From Franconibacter helveticus LMG 23732 (GTDB lineage: Bacteria > Pseudomonadota > Gammaproteobacteria > Enterobacterales > Enterobacteriaceae), in NCBI RefSeq assembly GCF_000463115.2, contig NZ_AWFX01000057.1, positions 256,428 to 320,427 on the forward strand: a stretch of 64,000 nt of DNA, read 5' to 3'. Made by a program: the position numbers and the translations under genes. Below, one piece after another: positions 18,344 to 27,795 of the stretch (its first letter is position 1; each line of letters begins with the position of its first letter). The notes beneath the pieces were generated by a model. It made no database searches. It saw only the letters and a list, made by a program, of their open reading frames with translations, and was not told where the DNA came from.

Positions 18344-19540
18344 TCAGGCAATCACGCCAAGCTGTTTACCGATGCGGGTGAAAGCTTCCACCGCGCGCTC
18401 AATCTGTTCCGGCGAATGGGCCGCCGACATCTGGGTGCGAATACGCGCCTGCCCTTTCGGCACCACCGGGTAGAAGAAGCCGGTCACGTAAATACCCTCT
18501 TTCTGCAATTCCCGGGCGAAGTTTTGCGCAACGACCGCCTCGCCAAGCATAACCGGGATAATGGCGTGATCGGCGCCCGCAAGCGTAAAGCCCGCCGCCG
18601 TCATCTTTTCACGGAACAGACGCGCGTTGGCCCACAGGCGATCGCGCAGTTCTGCGCCCGATTCCAGCATCTCCAGCACTTTAATAGAGGCGGCGACGAT
18701 AGCCGGCGCCAGCGAATTAGAGAAAAGATAGGGGCGGGAACGCTGACGCAGCCACTCCACCACGTCTTTGCGCGCGGCGGTGTAGCCGCCGGATGCGCCG
18801 CCCAGCGCCTTGCCGAGCGTGCCGGTGATAATATCCACACGCCCCATTACGTCGCAGTATTCATGGGTGCCCCGGCCGTTTGCGCCAACAAAACCGACGG
18901 CGTGGGAATCGTCCACCATGACCAGCGCGTCATATTTATCCGCCAGGTCGCAAACGCCTTTCAGATTGGCGATCACGCCATCCATTGAGAAGACGCCATC
19001 TGTGGCGATAAGCACGTGGCGGGCGCCTGCTTCGCGCGCCGCTTTCAGGCAGGCCTCCAGCTCTTGCATATCATTGTTGGCGTAACGGAAACGCTTCGCC
19101 TTGCACAACCGCACGCCGTCAATAATGGAGGCGTGGTTCAGCGCGTCGGAGATAATGGCGTCTTCAGCGCCGAGCAGCGTTTCAAACAGGCCGCCGTTGG
19201 CGTCAAAGCAGGAAGAGTAAAGAATGGAGTCTTCCATGCCGAGAAATTCAGCCAGCTTTTGTTCCAGTTGCTTATGGGTATCCTGCGTGCCGCAAATAAA
19301 GCGCACCGAGGCCATGCCGAAACCGTGGCTGTCCATACCCGCCTTCGCCGCTTCAATAAGCGCCGGGTGGTTGGCCAGGCCAAGGTAGTTATTGGCGCAG
19401 AAGTTAATGACGTGGCTTCCATTCGCCACCGTAATATCTGCCTGTTGGGCAGAGGTAATAATGCGTTCTTCTTTAAACAACCCTTCCGAGCGTGCGTTTT
19501 CAAGCTCGGTCGCTAACTGTTGGTAAAAATTGCCTCGCAT
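18344..19540 (-). CDS. kbl: Glycine C-acetyltransferase (2-amino-3-ketobutyrate CoA ligase)
   Basis: Kbl cleaves 2-amino-3-ketobutyrate with CoA to glycine and acetyl-CoA, using PLP. The product is 398 residues from MRGNFYQQL, the E. coli length. The PLP lysine lies in the [13 protein letters not shown] block near residue 244, with SSCFDANGG and DDSHAVGF before it. The frame is open for 35 codons upstream, but GGAG directly precedes the chosen ATG. It is the first gene of the kbl-tdh operon and is divergent from hldD across 229 bases, which must hold both promoters. Confidence 0.98.
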   Translation of the reverse strand: MRGNFYQQLATELENARSEGLFKEERIITSAQQADITVANGSHVINFCANNYLGLANHPALIEAAKAGMDSHGFGMASVRFICGTQDTHKQLEQKLAEFLGMEDSILYSSCFDANGGLFETLLGAEDAIISDALNHASIIDGVRLCKAKRFRYANNDMQELEACLKAAREAGARHVLIATDGVFSMDGVIANLKGVCDLADKYDALVMVDDSHAVGFVGANGRGTHEYCDVMGRVDIITGTLGKALGGASGGYTAARKDVVEWLRQRSRPYLFSNSLAPAIVAASIKVLEMLESGAELRDRLWANARLFREKMTAAGFTLAGADHAIIPVMLGEAVVAQNFARELQKEGIYVTGFFYPVVPKGQARIRTQMSAAHSPEQIERAVEAFTRIGKQLGVIA

Positions 19541-19769
19541 TGCGATTCTCCAGGCAGGGGCCAATTCGGCACATATTATTACCCAAAGCTTCCCAAACAG
19601 ACGAGACGACGATTCAGGTATTCTCTGTTTTGCAGCATAAATCACGCTTGGCAGGCGGTCGTCCGGGCGGATAAAACAGGGGATGGCTGAAGGGCAACCG
19701 ATGTGATGGTATGATTAGAACCATTCATGCCGGAGATTTGCGTCCGGCTCACTTTGGAAGGACAGGATT

Positions 19770-20702
19770 ATGATCATTGTTACCGGCGGCGCCGGCTTTA
19801 TCGGCAGCAACATCATCAAGGCTCTGAATGATATCGGCCGTACCGACATCCTGGTGGTCGACAACCTGAAGGACGGCACCAAGTTCGCCAACCTGGTTGA
19901 CCTGAACATTGAAGACTACATGGATAAAGAAGACTTCCTGATTCAGGTCATGGCAGGCGAAGAGTTTGGCGACATCGACGCCGTTTTCCATGAAGGCGCT
20001 TGCTCTTCCACCACAGAGTGGGATGGCAAGTACATGATGGATAACAATTATCAGTACTCTAAAGAGCTGCTGCACTACTGCCTGGAGCGCCAGATCCCGT
20101 TTCTGTACGCCTCCTCGGCAGCCACCTACGGCGGTCGCACCAGCGATTTCAAAGAGTCCCGTGAATTTGAACAGCCGCTGAACGTATACGGCTATTCTAA
20201 ATTCCTGTTCGACGAATATGTCCGCAAAATCCTGCCTGAAGCGGATTCGCAGATTGTCGGCTTCCGCTATTTCAACGTTTACGGGCCGCGCGAAAACCAC
20301 AAGGGCAGCATGGCGAGCGTCGCCTATCACCTGAACACCCAACTGAATGCCGGCGAGAACCCGAAACTTTTTGAAGGCAGCGACAACTTTAAGCGCGACT
20401 TCATCTACGTAGGCGATGTCGCCGCGGTGAACCTGTGGTTCTGGCAAAACGGCGTTTCCGGCATTTTCAACTGCGGCACCGGCCGCGCGGAATCTTTCCA
20501 GGCGGTGGCGGACGCCACGCTCGCTTTCCACAAAAAAGGCAGCATCGAATACATTCCGTTCCCGGACAAACTGAAAGGCCGCTACCAGGCATTCACGCAG
20601 GCGGATCTCACTAACCTGCGCGCGGCGGGATACGACAAGCCGTTTAAAACCGTGGCCGAAGGGGTAACGGAATATATGGCCTGGCTGAACCGCGACGCAT
20701 AA
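19770..20702 (+). CDS. hldD: ADP-L-glycero-D-manno-heptose-6-epimerase
   Basis: HldD epimerises ADP-D,D-heptose to ADP-L,D-heptose, the donor for WaaC and WaaF. The 310 residues match E. coli in length. The NADP Rossmann loop is at the N-terminus ([10 protein letters not shown]). The catalytic Tyr-Lys pair is in [12 protein letters not shown] near residue 140. GGAAGGACAGG precedes the ATG. It is the first gene of the core operon hldD-waaF-waaC-waaQ-wabG-like, with 12 bases to waaF. Confidence 0.98.
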   Translation: MIIVTGGAGFIGSNIIKALNDIGRTDILVVDNLKDGTKFANLVDLNIEDYMDKEDFLIQVMAGEEFGDIDAVFHEGACSSTTEWDGKYMMDNNYQYSKELLHYCLERQIPFLYASSAATYGGRTSDFKESREFEQPLNVYGYSKFLFDEYVRKILPEADSQIVGFRYFNVYGPRENHKGSMASVAYHLNTQLNAGENPKLFEGSDNFKRDFIYVGDVAAVNLWFWQNGVSGIFNCGTGRAESFQAVADATLAFHKKGSIEYIPFPDKLKGRYQAFTQADLTNLRAAGYDKPFKTVAEGVTEYMAWLNRDA

Positions 20703-20714
20703 GCAGGCTGATGC

Positions 20715-21761
20715 ATGAAAATACTGGTGATCGGCCCGTCATGGGTGGGCGACATGATGATGTCGCAAAGTCTTTACCGCACGCTCCGGGCGCGCTATCC
20801 CCAGGCGATAATCGATGTGATGGCACCCGCGTGGTGCCGTCCGCTTTTATCGCGTATGCCGGAAGTCAACGAAGCGATCCCGATGCCGCTCGGCCACGGG
20901 GCGCTGGCGCTGGCGGAAAGGCGTAAGCTCGGCCAGAGCCTGCGGGATCGTCGCTATGACCGCGCTTATGTGTTGCCCAACTCGTTTAAATCCGCCCTTG
21001 TTCCTTTTTTTGCAGGCATTCCACACCGTACCGGCTGGCGCGGCGAAATGCGCTACGGTCTGCTGAACGATGCGCGCGTGCTGGATAAGCAAGCCTGGCC
21101 GCTAATGGTGGAACGTTACGTGGCGCTGGCGTATGACAAAGGCGTCATGCAGTCGGCGAAAGATCTGCCGCAGCCGCTTTTATGGCCGCAACTTCAGGTT
21201 AATGAAGGCGAAAAAGCGCAAACCTGCGCCGCGTTTAACCTCTCTTCAGAGCGTTCGATCATCGGTTTCTGCCCGGGCGCAGAGTTTGGCCCGGCCAAAC
21301 GCTGGCCGCATTATCACTACGCGGAACTGGCGAAACAGCTGATTGACGAAGGCTATCAGGTGGCGCTGTTCGGCTCGGCGAAAGATCATGAGGCAGGCAA
21401 CGAAATTCTTGCGGCGTTAAGCACGGAGCAGCAGGCCTGGTGTCGCAATCTGGCGGGCGAAACCCAGCTTGAGCAGGCGGTGGTGTTACTCGCCGCCTGT
21501 AAAGCGGTGGTAACGAACGATTCCGGTCTTATGCACGTCGCGGCCGCCCTGAACCGCCCGCTTGTGGCGCTCTATGGCCCCAGCAGCCCCGATTTCACGC
21601 CGCCGCTGTCGCATAAGGCGAAAGTCATTCGCCTGATTACCGGCTACCACAAAGTGCGCAAGGGCGATGCGGCAGAAGGCTATCACCAGAGCCTTATCGA
21701 CATTACGCCAGACCGCGTGCTTGAAGAGCTGAACGCCTTGCTGATGGACGAGGACGCGTAA
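20715..21761 (+). CDS. waaF: ADP-heptose:LPS heptosyltransferase II
   Basis: WaaF adds the second heptose to the LPS inner core on the cytoplasmic face of the inner membrane. The 348-residue GT9 protein is the E. coli length. It begins MKILVIGPSWVGDMMMSQSLY and has the donor-binding FCPGAEFGPAKRWP and VTNDSGLMHVAAALNRP blocks. It is followed three bases later by waaC. Confidence 0.97.
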   Translation: MKILVIGPSWVGDMMMSQSLYRTLRARYPQAIIDVMAPAWCRPLLSRMPEVNEAIPMPLGHGALALAERRKLGQSLRDRRYDRAYVLPNSFKSALVPFFAGIPHRTGWRGEMRYGLLNDARVLDKQAWPLMVERYVALAYDKGVMQSAKDLPQPLLWPQLQVNEGEKAQTCAAFNLSSERSIIGFCPGAEFGPAKRWPHYHYAELAKQLIDEGYQVALFGSAKDHEAGNEILAALSTEQQAWCRNLAGETQLEQAVVLLAACKAVVTNDSGLMHVAAALNRPLVALYGPSSPDFTPPLSHKAKVIRLITGYHKVRKGDAAEGYHQSLIDITPDRVLEELNALLMDEDA

Positions 21762-21764
21762 CGG

Positions 21765-22766
21765 ATGCGGGTGCTGATTGTTAAAACGTCCTCCATGGGC
21801 GATGTGCTGCACACGCTGCCGGCGCTGACAGACGCCATGCTCGCCATTCCCGGCATCCGTTTCGACTGGGTGGTGGAAGAAGGCTTTGCGCAAATTCCTT
21901 CCTGGCATGCGGCGGTGGAACGCGTTTTACCCGTGGCTATTCGTCGCTGGCGAAAAGACTGGTTCTCTGCGCCGGTAAAAGCCGAGCGCCGCGCGTTTCG
22001 CGAATCGCTTCGGGCGGTGAAGTATGATGCAGTTATCGACGCCCAGGGGCTTATCAAAAGCGCTGCGCTGGTGACCCGCCTGGCCCGTGGCGCAAAGCAC
22101 GGCATGGACTGGCGCAGCGCGCGCGAGCCGCTTGCCAGCCTTTTTTACAACAAGCGCCACCGTATTGAAAAACAGCAGCACGCCGTTGAGCGCACGCGCG
22201 AACTGTTCGCCAAAAGCCTGGGTTATGCAAAACCGCAAACGAAAGGCGATTACGCCATCGCACAACATTTCCTGCAAAACCTGCCGGACGACGCAGGGCG
22301 CTATGCCGTGTTTTTGCATGCGACCACCCGCGACGATAAACACTGGCCGGAAAGCCACTGGCGCGAGTTGATTGCGCTTATGGCGCCGACGGGGCTGCGT
22401 ATTAAGCTGCCCTGGGGAGCGCCGCACGAAGAAGCGCGGGCGAGGCGCCTGGCTGAAGGAAATAGCCATGTGGAGGTGCTGCCGCGCATGAGCCTTGAGC
22501 AGGTGGCGCATGTCCTGGCAGGCGCGCGCGCCGTAGTGTCCGTGGATACGGGCTTAAGCCACCTGACGGCGGCGCTGGACCGTCCTAACGTTACGCTTTA
22601 CGGCCCGACCGACCCGGGGCTTATTGGCGGCTACGGACAAAACCAGCACACCTGCCGACCTGAAAACTCGAACCAACTTAACGATTTGCGCGCCGCTGCG
22701 GTTTTCGCCGCGCTTGCGCCTTTGCTTGCCAACAAGCCTTCTGAATCCGGTAATGTCCATGGCTGA
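21765..22766 (+). CDS. waaC: ADP-heptose:LPS heptosyltransferase I
   Basis: WaaC adds the first heptose to Kdo2-lipid A. The GT9 protein has 333 residues, about 14 more than E. coli. The typical start is MRVLIVKTSSMGDVLHTLPALTD, with the catalytic Asp in this stretch. HATTRDDKHWPE and VSVDTGLSHLTAALDRP follow. The extra residues are at the C-terminus (FAALAPLLANKPSESGNVHG), where the reading frame runs 14 bases past the start of waaQ. That overlap suggests translational coupling. Confidence 0.97.
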   Translation: MRVLIVKTSSMGDVLHTLPALTDAMLAIPGIRFDWVVEEGFAQIPSWHAAVERVLPVAIRRWRKDWFSAPVKAERRAFRESLRAVKYDAVIDAQGLIKSAALVTRLARGAKHGMDWRSAREPLASLFYNKRHRIEKQQHAVERTRELFAKSLGYAKPQTKGDYAIAQHFLQNLPDDAGRYAVFLHATTRDDKHWPESHWRELIALMAPTGLRIKLPWGAPHEEARARRLAEGNSHVEVLPRMSLEQVAHVLAGARAVVSVDTGLSHLTAALDRPNVTLYGPTDPGLIGGYGQNQHTCRPENSNQLNDLRAAAVFAALAPLLANKPSESGNVHG

Positions 22767-23862
22767 TTTTTTTACTCCTGAGCGCCCGCCCCGGCGAGTG
22801 CTGATTATTAAGCTGCGCCACCATGGCGATGTGTTGCTGACTTCGCCTATGTTCACCGTGCTGAAAAAAGCCTGGCCGGGCGTAGAGGTGGACGCGCTGG
22901 TCTATGACGACACCCAGGCGATGCTCACCAGTCACCCGTATATCGACCAGGTGCATACTATCGGGCGCAACTGGCGTAAGCAGGGCTTACTTAAGCAATT
23001 CAGCCTTTATCGCGGGTTAGTGAAAACGCTTAAAGCGCGCGACTACGACGTGCTTATCAACCTGACCGAGCACTGGCATGGCGCGCGGCTGGCGCGCCGC
23101 CTTAAGCCGCGCATTTCCGTGGGCTTTCGCCCCGATAAACGCACCGGACTGGCGCGCTGGCGCTGGGTGAAATCGTTCACCACGCTCTATCCGGCGATTC
23201 AGGACAATACCCGCCATATGGTGGAAGTAAACCTCGATGCGCTGCGCCGTATCGGCATTCATCCCGCCACCAGCGAAGATAAGCGCACGCTGTTTGTCCC
23301 GGGCGAAGAGGCGCAAGCGTTTGTGCAGGCGCGCTTGCAGGAGTTTGGCCTGAGCGGCGGCGATTATATTCTTGTGCACCCCACCTCGCGCTGGATGTTT
23401 AAATCCTGGGATATCAAAAGCCTCGCGGCCACCGTGGACGCGCTTGCCAGCCGCGGCCTGCCGGTTATCCTCTCCGCCGCGCCGTCGCGTGAAGAGACGG
23501 AGTATATGGACAAGCTGCGCGCCGCGATAACGCAGCCGGTTTTCGACCTCAGCGGCAAACTTAATCTCAAGCAGCTTGGCGCGCTGATGAAACACGCCCG
23601 CGTCTATTTCGGCGTCGACTCCATGCCCATGCATCTGGCAAGCGCCGTGGGCACGCCGACGGTGGCGATTTTTGGGCCTACCGGCGCCATCAAATGGGCG
23701 CCCTGGGGCGTGCCGCACCGGGTGATTACGGCAGGCTTCACCTGCCAGCCGTGCGGTAAAGACGGCTGCGGCGGCAGCGGCATCTCCGATTGCATCATGG
23801 CCATTACGCCGCAGCAGGTGCTGAGCGCCATTGATACGTTGCTGCTGGAAAACCGCTCATGA
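22753..23862 (+). CDS. waaQ: LPS heptosyltransferase III
   Basis: WaaQ is a GT9 protein that adds the side-branch heptose III to heptose II. The 369-residue product carries VLIIKLRHHGDVLLTSPMF at the N-terminus, the WaaQ signature, and LVHPTSRWMFKSW, FGVDSMPMHLASAVG and FGPTGAIKWAPWG later. The start is ATG 22753 or ATG 22759; both lie inside the end of waaC. Its end overlaps the next gene by four bases (ATGA). In E. coli waaQ heads a separate RfaH-controlled operon; here it is inside the hldD operon. Confidence 0.93.
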   Translation: MSMADFFTPERPPRRVLIIKLRHHGDVLLTSPMFTVLKKAWPGVEVDALVYDDTQAMLTSHPYIDQVHTIGRNWRKQGLLKQFSLYRGLVKTLKARDYDVLINLTEHWHGARLARRLKPRISVGFRPDKRTGLARWRWVKSFTTLYPAIQDNTRHMVEVNLDALRRIGIHPATSEDKRTLFVPGEEAQAFVQARLQEFGLSGGDYILVHPTSRWMFKSWDIKSLAATVDALASRGLPVILSAAPSREETEYMDKLRAAITQPVFDLSGKLNLKQLGALMKHARVYFGVDSMPMHLASAVGTPTVAIFGPTGAIKWAPWGVPHRVITAGFTCQPCGKDGCGGSGISDCIMAITPQQVLSAIDTLLLENRS

Positions 23863-24968
23863 AGCTTGCTATCGTTCGCCAGACTTACAACCCCAACGGC
23901 GGGGCGGAGCGCTTTGTTTCGCGCGCGCTGAATGTGCTTTCGCAAAGCGGCGAACTGGACGTCACGCTGATAGCCCGCCAGTGGGAAGACGCCGCAGGCT
24001 GGAAAACGCTGACCGTCAATCCGCCTTTTCGCAACCGTCAGGCGCGGGAAGCGGGGTTCGCCCGCGAAGCGGCGAAACATTTTGCCCGGTTTGATATTGT
24101 GCAAAGCCACGAGCGTATTCCGGGCGCGACCCTTTTTCGCGCCGGCGATGGCGTACACGCCGCCTGGCTTGAGCAGTACAACCGCATTCTTTCGCCGCTG
24201 CGCCGCTGGACACAAACCTTTAGCCCTTATCACCGCTACATCTTGCAGGCGGAGCGCGAGATGTTTACGCACCCGCAACTGCGCAACGTTATTTGCAACT
24301 CGAAGCTGGTGCGGGACGATATTGCCCGTCGCTTTGGGCTGGGCGCGGAAAAGCTCACTGTTATCTATAACGGCGTCGATACCGCCGCTTTTCATCCGGA
24401 TGTACAGCGCTTTTCGCAGCGTGCAGCCTGGGGAATACCCGCCGGGGCGCCGGTGCTGGCCTACGTTGGCTCCGGCTTTACCCGCAAAGGGGTGGCGGTA
24501 GCGCTGAAGGCTATCGCCGCGCATCCTGACGTCTGGCTGCTGGTCGCGGGCCGCGATAAACATGCCCGGCGCTTTGAAGCGCTGGCGTCAAAGCTCGGCG
24601 TAGCCGATCGCGTGAAGTTTCTTGGCCCGGTTTCCGACATCAAACAGGTTTACGGCAGCGCCGATGCGCTTATTCTGCCCACGCTTTACGATCCGTTCCC
24701 GAATGTTTGCGTGGAAGCGCTGGCCTGCGGCCTGCCGCTGCTGACCAGCACCCAGTGTGGCGCGGCGGAATGGATTGAAGAAGGCAAAAACGGTTGGGTA
24801 CGCGATGCGCTGGATGTGAAAGGATACCGTGACGCCATCGCACAATGGCTGGCGGGCCGCGCGCGCGGCGAAGATTATCGCAAGGCGGCGCGCCATACCG
24901 CCGAGCCTTTTACGCTCGACCGCATGGCGCAGGAGTTAAACGCGCTTTATCGCGAACTGCTGGCCTAG
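23859..24968 (+). CDS. wabG: GT4 core glycosyltransferase, WabG-like
   Basis: The 369-residue GT-B protein begins MKLAIVRQTYNPNGGAERFVSRALN. From memory this resembles Klebsiella WabG, which adds galacturonic acid to heptose II, more than E. coli WaaG. Donor-site features are GSGFTRKGV, the E-x7-E motif in DPFPNVCVEALACGLPLLTS and the acceptor-side VQSHERIPG. It is coupled to waaQ by an ATGA overlap and is the last gene of the hldD operon. It meets the following minus-strand gene stop to stop with one base between. The donor sugar is inferred; glucose or galacturonate are both possible. Confidence 0.75.
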   Translation: MKLAIVRQTYNPNGGAERFVSRALNVLSQSGELDVTLIARQWEDAAGWKTLTVNPPFRNRQAREAGFAREAAKHFARFDIVQSHERIPGATLFRAGDGVHAAWLEQYNRILSPLRRWTQTFSPYHRYILQAEREMFTHPQLRNVICNSKLVRDDIARRFGLGAEKLTVIYNGVDTAAFHPDVQRFSQRAAWGIPAGAPVLAYVGSGFTRKGVAVALKAIAAHPDVWLLVAGRDKHARRFEALASKLGVADRVKFLGPVSDIKQVYGSADALILPTLYDPFPNVCVEALACGLPLLTSTQCGAAEWIEEGKNGWVRDALDVKGYRDAIAQWLAGRARGEDYRKAARHTAEPFTLDRMAQELNALYRELLA

Positions 24969-24969
24969 C

Positions 24970-26067
24970 TTATCGCGCCTGTCGCGCCCGGCAGGCGTCG
25001 GTAAATACCTTTTCCATCGCTTCCAGCATGCATTCCCGGGTGAGATGGCGGCAAAGATAATCATATCCCTGCCGCGCCAGGCGCTCCCGCAGCACGCCAT
25101 CGCGGTAAAGGCGCTCAATCGCCCCGACTAACGCCTGCGCATCGCGCTGGGGGATGAGCAGGCCCGTTTCGTTATTTTTGATGGCATCGCCCGTTCCGCC
25201 CGCATCGGTGGCGATAGTCGCTACCCGCGAGGCGAGCGATTGCAGTACCCCCTGCGGCACGCCTTCCATATCGTGCGAAGGACTCAGCGCAATATCAAAT
25301 GCCGGAAACCAGTGTTCCGGGTCGCTGCGATGACCAGCCATGACAACCCGCTCCGCCAGACCCAGCGCCGTTATCTCTTGCTCCAGCGTTTCGCGGTGCG
25401 GGCCTTCGCCGACAATCGCGAGCTTAATATGGGGATTGTCGATTTTCGCCAGCGCCTGTAGCAGCACGCTATGACCTTTGTTCGGACGAAGGTGGGAAAC
25501 CACGCCCAGCCAGAAATCGTCTTCGCTCAGCCCGCAGCGGCGACGCGCTTCGGTTTTGTCGCCCGGCCGGAAGCGCGCCGTGTCCACGCCGCTTGGCACG
25601 GATGTGCTGTGCGCCAGCGGCACGCCAATCTCAACCAGCTGATAGCGCAATGCTTCACCTGTGGTAACGATATGCGAACAGGCTGTGCCGAATAGCCAAC
25701 GGGTGCTGCAGTTATTACGCGGTTTGCCGGAGGCGTGGCGCGTGCGCACCAGCGGCACCGTCCGCCGTGAAAAGAGGTTCGCCAGCGCAACCAGCCAGGT
25801 ATCCGCCGAGTTATGGCTGTTGATAACGTCGACCTGATGACAGCTGAGCCAGCGGCGCAGCGCCAGCAGATTAGCGAGATTTTTACGCTTTAGCGGCAGA
25901 TTAACGACATGAAGCCCCGCGTTGCGGGCAAGGGCGTTCAGCGGAGCGTCTTGCGGACACAGAACCGTAACCTGATGGTCTCGCTCCACCATACCTAGCG
26001 ACTCGTTAATAATGCGCAGAGGCTGGCCTCCCTTTCCGCCATCCGCCTCGGTATGAACGATGTGCAT
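24970..26067 (-). CDS. GT4 glycosyltransferase of the core cluster (minus strand)
   Basis: This 365-residue GT-B glycosyltransferase has an N-terminal MHIVHTEADGGKGGQPLRI, a G-rich acceptor-domain loop. The donor-domain GVVSHLRPNKGHSVLLQAL, GEGPHRETLE and SPSHDMEGVPQGVLQSLASRV contain the retaining-GT4 glutamates. It is the only minus-strand gene between hldD and coaD, so it is transcribed apart from the rest, divergently from waaL across 212 A+T-rich bases. Its codon and base use are like the neighbours (G+C rich). Sugar and linkage are unknown; an outer-core hexose or hexosamine is likely by context. Confidence 0.8.
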   Translation of the reverse strand: MHIVHTEADGGKGGQPLRIINESLGMVERDHQVTVLCPQDAPLNALARNAGLHVVNLPLKRKNLANLLALRRWLSCHQVDVINSHNSADTWLVALANLFSRRTVPLVRTRHASGKPRNNCSTRWLFGTACSHIVTTGEALRYQLVEIGVPLAHSTSVPSGVDTARFRPGDKTEARRRCGLSEDDFWLGVVSHLRPNKGHSVLLQALAKIDNPHIKLAIVGEGPHRETLEQEITALGLAERVVMAGHRSDPEHWFPAFDIALSPSHDMEGVPQGVLQSLASRVATIATDAGGTGDAIKNNETGLLIPQRDAQALVGAIERLYRDGVLRERLARQGYDYLCRHLTRECMLEAMEKVFTDACRARQAR

Positions 26068-26279
26068 AGTTTTTATCCTTCGCGAATCTGTCTGAAAGGG
26101 CAGGATTATATCGTTTGCTTTATAGCACGTTACAAACTTTATTCTTCTGTAGAGGGGGTAATTATGGTAATTTTCCCGGCGTTTTCAGCGTTATTCTTAA
26201 ATCCGGCTTAGCATTCAGCTGCTTTACTGATTGTTCTTTCCAGCACATTACAAGCATACATTTTAGCTTTATAAATTTT
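26068..26279. promoter_or_regulatory. Divergent promoter region, GT4 gene / waaL
   Basis: These 212 bases separate divergent starts and are much richer in A+T than the flanks, so both promoters must lie here. I saw no JUMPStart/ops element (GGCGGTAG), which in E. coli recruits RfaH to core and O-antigen operons. A reading frame in line with waaL crosses the region, but it shows no family similarity. Confidence 0.45.
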
Positions 26280-27653
26280 ATGATAAATATTCGTAAGTCT
26301 TTGACAGGGTTATTGCTTTTTAGCGTAATGGCGCTCTGCTTTGTCTGGCCGATTCCTAACAATCTCCTGCTTTTTCATCGCAACGGCTTTATTTATCTCG
26401 CCATTTTGCTGGCGCTGGGTTTATTTGCCCGCACGCCGCCCATTCGGGCAATGCTCAATCTGCGACAGGCGAAACCGGCGCTGCTTATACTCCTCGTGCT
26501 GACGCTGTTTATTTTGGTTAACGGCCTTATCTTCGCGCCGGACATAAAAGAGATGCTGGATTACTGGGACGGTCAGTGGCTGCGCCCGGTGCTGCTTTTC
26601 TGCTGCGGTCTGGTGCTGTCTCCTGTCATTCAGGCCCAGTACCCCTCCGTTACCGCAGACCGGCTTTTTACAGCCATTGTGCTCTGCTTCTGGGGGGTGA
26701 TTTGTGTTCACCTGCTGGATACGGCCTGGCTTTACTGGCGTGACGGGGTTATCCACTGGGGCGAAACGCGGATTGTTTTTAACCGGACGCGGATGAGTTT
26801 CCAGATCAACATGATAACCGGCTTCCTGATTGCGGAACTGCTGGCGCGCGCTTTAATCCACCAGCGTTTTTTAACCCTGAAGACCCCTTTCCTGGCCTTT
26901 ATGCTGCTGGCTAACCTGGCCTGCACCGCGCTGGTCGATACCCGGTGGGGAACGATAGGACTGGTGGGCAGCCTGTTTTCCACCTTTATTCTGCTGGGCC
27001 TGCACAAAATGCGCCGCGGCAATATCGCCAGGATTGGCGCTATCTTCGTTGCATTGCTGATTGCCGCCATCGCCCTGGGCGTCGCCTCATGGAAAACCGA
27101 CCCGCGCTGGCAGAGCCTGAAAAGCGATGCCGAGACGGGCTGGAATGCGCCGTTTACCAGCTACTGCTATAACCGGACCACGGGCACCGTTCCGCTTAAT
27201 CAGGAAGGCCAACCGATGGATCACTCTAACGGTTGCCGCGCCAGCTTTTTCCATCAGGGATGGGAAATCGTGGCGAAACATCCTTTCGGCATAGGCCCGC
27301 GCAAAGAGGCGTTTCGCTATATCTTGCGGCGTGATACGCATGATAACCGCATTAATATTCCACACAGCCACTACGGCCTGATTGAATTCGGCCTACAGAA
27401 CGGCGTGCTGGGCATTGCAGGGTGGCTGGCGTTGCTGCTTGCCTGCTGGTACACCGGCTGGCGTCATTACCGCCACGACAAAACCATGCCTGGGCTGTTC
27501 TTATTGCTTTTCACAATTGGTTTCTTCTCGCGCACCATGGTTGACCATAACCTCAAGGACCATTACCTGGAGCAATATATGATGCTGACGGGCCTGCTGA
27601 TGGGCATCTGCTGTCTGCGTTCTGGTTCCTCCCGGGCGCAAAATAGACCTTAA
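26280..27653 (+). CDS. waaL: O-antigen ligase
   Basis: WaaL transfers undecaprenyl-linked O-antigen to the lipid A-core on the periplasmic face. The 457-residue inner-membrane protein has about ten to twelve hydrophobic segments. A large periplasmic loop (about 275-360) ends in IPHSHYGLIEFGLQNGVLG, the Wzy_C signature with the conserved histidine. The start at 26280 (MINIRKSL) is chosen because the first membrane segment follows at once. There is no clear Shine-Dalgarno and the frame is open for 55 codons upstream. WaaL sequences vary widely between species, as expected for a ligase matched to its core. Confidence 0.88.
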   Translation: MINIRKSLTGLLLFSVMALCFVWPIPNNLLLFHRNGFIYLAILLALGLFARTPPIRAMLNLRQAKPALLILLVLTLFILVNGLIFAPDIKEMLDYWDGQWLRPVLLFCCGLVLSPVIQAQYPSVTADRLFTAIVLCFWGVICVHLLDTAWLYWRDGVIHWGETRIVFNRTRMSFQINMITGFLIAELLARALIHQRFLTLKTPFLAFMLLANLACTALVDTRWGTIGLVGSLFSTFILLGLHKMRRGNIARIGAIFVALLIAAIALGVASWKTDPRWQSLKSDAETGWNAPFTSYCYNRTTGTVPLNQEGQPMDHSNGCRASFFHQGWEIVAKHPFGIGPRKEAFRYILRRDTHDNRINIPHSHYGLIEFGLQNGVLGIAGWLALLLACWYTGWRHYRHDKTMPGLFLLLFTIGFFSRTMVDHNLKDHYLEQYMMLTGLLMGICCLRSGSSRAQNRP

Positions 27654-27665
27654 CCCTTTTCAAAA

Positions 27666-27710
27666 CGCGCCCGCTTTTCTTTCTTTAAACAAAGCAAAGA
27701 GGCGGGCGCG
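27666..27710. other. Long hairpin between waaL and waaH-like gene
   Basis: Perfect nine-base arms CGCGCCCGC (27666-27674) and GCGGGCGCG (27702-27710) enclose a pyrimidine-rich/purine-rich interior (CTTTCTTT against AAAGCAAAG) that can extend the stem. No T run follows. A smaller hairpin, GCGTTG/CAACGC (27725-27741), comes next. It could be a terminator needing Rho, an mRNA stabiliser or a leader structure for the next gene. Confidence 0.5.
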
Positions 27711-27795
27711 CGAACTCTGATTAAGCGTTGCGGTCCAACGCCCATTCGGTCAAACTGACGCATTTTTCGCACGGCCCGGTTTTCACGGAGAAAGT

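Noticed and set aside
26068-26279. Possible JUMPStart/ops element controlling waaL
   Set aside because: No GGCGGTAG or close variant was seen on either strand here, nor upstream of hldD or the waaH homologue.
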